A stretch of DNA of 64,000 nucleotides, from positions 27,052 through 91,051 of the forward strand of contig DUBZ01000085.1 in the NCBI GenBank assembly GCA_012960035.1. The letters run 5' to 3'. This document shows, one piece after another, positions 61,742 through 64,000 of this stretch. Position numbers and translations under genes: made by a program. Origin of the DNA: Myxococcales bacterium (GTDB taxonomy: Bacteria; Myxococcota_A; UBA9160; UBA4427). The notes beneath the pieces are model-generated. The model was not told the DNA's origin and made no database searches. It saw only the letters and a list, made by a program, of their open reading frames with translations. The stretch's first letter is position 1; each line of letters opens with the position of its first letter.

Positions 61742-62377
61742 CTATACGCAGGCGAGCAGGGTGTCGAGTTCCCGGATCGCAGCCTGAATGTCAGGGCCGA
61801 CAACGACTCCCCTAATCCCGAGATGTTGCGCGGCTTCGACGTTTCCCACGAAGTCGTCGAGAAAAATGGCTTGATCTGCGCGGGCGCCCAACAGTTCGAG
61901 GGTGTGGTGGTAGATCGCGGGGTCCGGTTTGCGCATCCCGACTTCGCTCGAATCCACGACCGCGTCGAACATGTCGTCGACGGGCAGTAGCGTTCGCCAC
62001 GCTTTTCGGACTTCGGCGAAATTGTTCGTCAACAGCGCTGTCTTATAGCCTTCTTTGCGCAGGGCGTGGGTGCGCTCGATCAACACGTCCCGGGTCCCAC
62101 CGCCGGTGCCAATGCGCGAAAGCATGACGACAGGATCAACGTCGAGTCCTTGTTGCTTTCCGAGTTCGATGATCTCTGCACGAGCTACGTCGAGGGTGAC
62201 TTCGCCGCGTTCGAGACGATGCCACGGGTGGTCATTGTCTACGTAGTAGTCGCCAAAGAGAATCTCTCGAATGGTGTCGGGAGTCGTCCCCATCTCTTCG
62301 CTGAGCGCGTCCATCGCCGTGAAGGGCGATTCGGTATAGACGCCACCGAGGTCGAATATTACGGCCGTAATCGTCAT
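61742..62377 (-). CDS. HAD-family hydrolase (YihX-like)
   Basis: 211 aa from ATG 62377, overlapping the upstream stop by four bases. HAD motifs: VIFDLGGVYTES, LLTNNFAEVRKAW, KPDPAIYHHTLE and IFLDDFVGNVEAA. Cap region is helical (subfamily I). It is coupled to the hydroxyacyl-CoA dehydrogenase gene; a phosphatase or dehalogenase-like substrate is unknown. Confidence 0.88.
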   Translation of the reverse strand: MTITAVIFDLGGVYTESPFTAMDALSEEMGTTPDTIREILFGDYYVDNDHPWHRLERGEVTLDVARAEIIELGKQQGLDVDPVVMLSRIGTGGGTRDVLIERTHALRKEGYKTALLTNNFAEVRKAWRTLLPVDDMFDAVVDSSEVGMRKPDPAIYHHTLELLGARADQAIFLDDFVGNVEAAQHLGIRGVVVGPDIQAAIRELDTLLACV

Positions 62378-63144
62378 GACGATTTCTTCCATCCGGTGCT
62401 CGCACCCTTCGCCATCCCGAAAGGGCCGACGGGCCAGCGAAAGCAATCGACCATGAGTTCGTCGATCTCGGCATGGGTTGCGACGCCTTCACTCGCGCAC
62501 TTCGTCGCTTCGCGAATCATGGCCCCGTAAACGCGGTTTGCGACAAAGCCCCAAGTCATTGCATTGTCATTCACGACTACGGGATTCTTGCCACAGCGCG
62601 TCGCCATTTCGGCGACGGCGTTGATGGTCGTTTCTGAGGTCTCGGGACTGCGAACGATTTCTGCGAATTTGCTGATGACCGGGGGCGATGCCCAGTGCCA
62701 GCCAATCACGCGTTCGGGGCGATCCGTCGCTGCGCCGATCGCCGCGATCGAAAAACCCGACGTGTTGGAGGCGAGGATCGCAGTCGCGGGAGCGATTCGA
62801 TCCAGGTCTCGAAAGGTTCGAATCTTCAGGTCGAGCTTCTCGGGCACGCATTCGATGATGACATCCGAGGCGCACGCGTGTTCGAGATCGCTTGTAAATT
62901 CAAGACGACCGAGGGCCGCTTCCGCGTCTTCTTTCGTTGTCTTGCCAAGTTCGACTGACCGTTCGAGTCCGTAGTGGCCGGATTCGACTGCTTTACGTCC
63001 TGCGGTGAGTGCGTCCGCTGCAATGTCGAAGCAGCGGGTGGTGTAGCCCGAACTCGCGAGGATCTGCGCGATGCCGCTGCCCATCACGCCTGCGCCAATC
63101 ACACCGACCGAAGGGTTCTCATCACTGTTGTTCTGGGTAGTCAC
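62374..63144 (-). CDS. 3-hydroxyacyl-CoA dehydrogenase family protein
   Basis: 256 aa from GTG 63144 (AGGAG ten bases upstream); the frame runs further upstream without homology. NAD motif GVIGAGVMGSGIAQILASSGY, then IIECVPEKLDLK, SNTSGFSI, GWHWASPPV (catalytic His context) and the C-terminal NRVYGAMIREA. It is similar to 3-hydroxybutyryl-CoA dehydrogenase. GWHWASPP differs from the usual GxHFFNP, so a non-classical substrate is possible. Confidence 0.88.
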   Translation of the reverse strand: MTTQNNSDENPSVGVIGAGVMGSGIAQILASSGYTTRCFDIAADALTAGRKAVESGHYGLERSVELGKTTKEDAEAALGRLEFTSDLEHACASDVIIECVPEKLDLKIRTFRDLDRIAPATAILASNTSGFSIAAIGAATDRPERVIGWHWASPPVISKFAEIVRSPETSETTINAVAEMATRCGKNPVVVNDNAMTWGFVANRVYGAMIREATKCASEGVATHAEIDELMVDCFRWPVGPFGMAKGASTGWKKSS

Positions 63145-63430
63145 TGATCTGGTTCTCCTGGTTTTTTGCGGTCGATATCCCTTGAATCGGATGGATGGTT
63201 GAGGACAACCCCCCGACCGAAAGGTGGGCGATTGTATCGAGATCACCGTATGAAGGAATCCATCCTCTCTGGAAATCGAACTGGTTTTCAGCTTTTTGCC
63301 CGAATTGCGGTTCTGATGCGTAAGCGTTCTCAAGCCTGCGCGCCGGAAGCCGATTTACCTGAGGCAGACCTGCGAAGTGCTCGCTCATTTGGGGTGCGCG
63401 TTTATTTTCGAAGAATGGCCTGAGGGGTCC

Positions 63431-63955
63431 ATGGCAATCCGTTCGGATGACCTGGCACAGGTGCGCGATATCGCAACTGGCACGGGTTCGTCTCGTAAGA
63501 GACGCACATTGCGATCTTCGGCCGCGGGTCTCATCGCGCTGTCGCTACTGCTATTGGGTTTGGTCACCACTCAGGCATTCGCCGAGGGGCTCGACGAGAA
63601 TCAACTCAAGGCCGCATATCTTTTCAACTTTGCCCGGTACGTCGAATGGCCAGAAGAGTCACACGATTCGAAGGGTTCTTCGCTCGAGATTGGTGTCGTC
63701 GGTGGTGGCGCGGTGAGCGAACTGCTGCTGAAGACGGTGTCCGGCAAGAAGGTTGGCAACCGTCAACTGCATGGGGTCGACGTGAGATCCCATACCGATG
63801 CACGCAGCAGCCACATTTTGTTTATCCCAGGGAAATCGGGCGCGGACGAACAGAAGCAGGTCGTCAAAGACATGGAAGGCACCCATGTCTTTCAACAAGC
63901 GTGCGGCGAAAAATGCTGGCTTGAAGGTGAGCTCGAAGCGACTCCGGCTTGCTGA
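63431..63955 (+). CDS. YfiR/DUF4154-like secreted protein, short
   Basis: 174 aa from ATG 63431 with GAGGGG upstream. A long basic N-terminus and hydrophobic core (LIALSLLLLGLVTTQAFA) make a signal peptide, followed by LKAAYLFNFARYVEWPEES, LEIGVVGGG and SSHILFIPGKS of the YfiR family. The end CGEKCWLEGELEATPAC lacks the usual last strand/helix (FEIN...), so the protein is shorter than typical YfiR. YfiR proteins repress membrane diguanylate cyclases in the periplasm. Confidence 0.78.
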   Translation: MAIRSDDLAQVRDIATGTGSSRKRRTLRSSAAGLIALSLLLLGLVTTQAFAEGLDENQLKAAYLFNFARYVEWPEESHDSKGSSLEIGVVGGGAVSELLLKTVSGKKVGNRQLHGVDVRSHTDARSSHILFIPGKSGADEQKQVVKDMEGTHVFQQACGEKCWLEGELEATPAC

Positions 63956-63978
63956 ATTGGTGGACTGAGGACACAACG

Positions 63979-64000
63979 ATGGCGACAACGACAACGCGCT
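63979..64000 (+). CDS. Start of a further gene, cut by window
   Basis: ATG 63979 is preceded by GAGG eight bases upstream and begins MATTTTR. It runs off the window after seven codons. Given the YfiR-like gene before it, a membrane GGDEF or TonB-type partner would be expected, but nothing can be read. Confidence 0.35.

Overview
The window reads as bacterial chromosome from a GC-rich, aerobic, fatty-acid- and ketone-degrading organism. Acetone-carboxylase-like subunits, type III CoA transferases, ETF, an MFE-2-like SDR, an F420-type LLM oxidoreductase, phytanoyl-CoA dioxygenase, an ethylmalonyl-CoA-mutase-like enzyme and a cytochrome oxidase operon together suggest a deltaproteobacterial lineage in the broad sense (Myxococcota, Desulfobacterota or Binatota-like). 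That placement is inference; there is no rRNA here. No complete mobile element, tRNA, rRNA or CRISPR array is visible.

Region 1 (1-18 kb). The 3' part of lnt is followed by a minus-strand run of ten closely spaced genes (13609 down to 1577): acetone/acetophenone-carboxylase-like beta, alpha and gamma subunits, three type III CoA transferases, an MFS transporter, a two-gene ABC exporter and a newly called 47-aa membrane protein. Divergent from it, across a 975-bp intergenic region, lie etfB, etfA, a DUF35 zinc-ribbon/OB protein and an SCP2-type thiolase-fold protein. Together they could import a ketone, carboxylate it, activate the 3-oxoacid and cleave the CoA ester.

Region 2 (18-33 kb). Mixed accessory genes: a His/Arg-rich secreted protein, an NTF2-like protein, an FKBP lipoprotein, a GPH transporter coupled to an SMP-30 family hydrolase, an HD protein, an SDR, a membrane-fused spermidine-synthase-like protein, a secreted PHP-domain protein coupled to an enoyl-CoA hydratase, an LLM oxidoreductase and a PhyH dioxygenase. 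Two decayed genes lie here: a glycosidase-like gene with an internal stop and an S9-peptidase remnant.

Region 3 (33.7-38.2 kb). Both subunits of a type IIB topoisomerase (topoisomerase VI), each carrying a long Lys/Ala-rich N-terminal tail; the A-subunit tail is built from a 72-bp tandem duplication.

Region 4 (38.6-45.1 kb). A respiratory operon: ctaB, diheme cytochrome c, a 34-aa membrane protein, coxB, coxA, two subunit-III genes, subunit IV and a small secreted/membrane protein, with two perfect RNA hairpins between genes.

Region 5 (45-64 kb). Small enzymes, including an ArsC-family arsenate reductase whose catalytic Cys12 codon is an in-frame TGA followed by a SECIS-like hairpin (probable selenoprotein). 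Then a 5'-3' exonuclease, two metallo-beta-lactamase hydrolases, a B12 module (adenosyltransferase, MeaB, mutase), the selenium-related YqeC, a PQQ dehydrogenase fused to cytochrome c, a TetR regulator, a GspE-N/CheX-like protein, HAD and 3-hydroxyacyl-CoA dehydrogenase genes, and a YfiR-like protein at the right edge.
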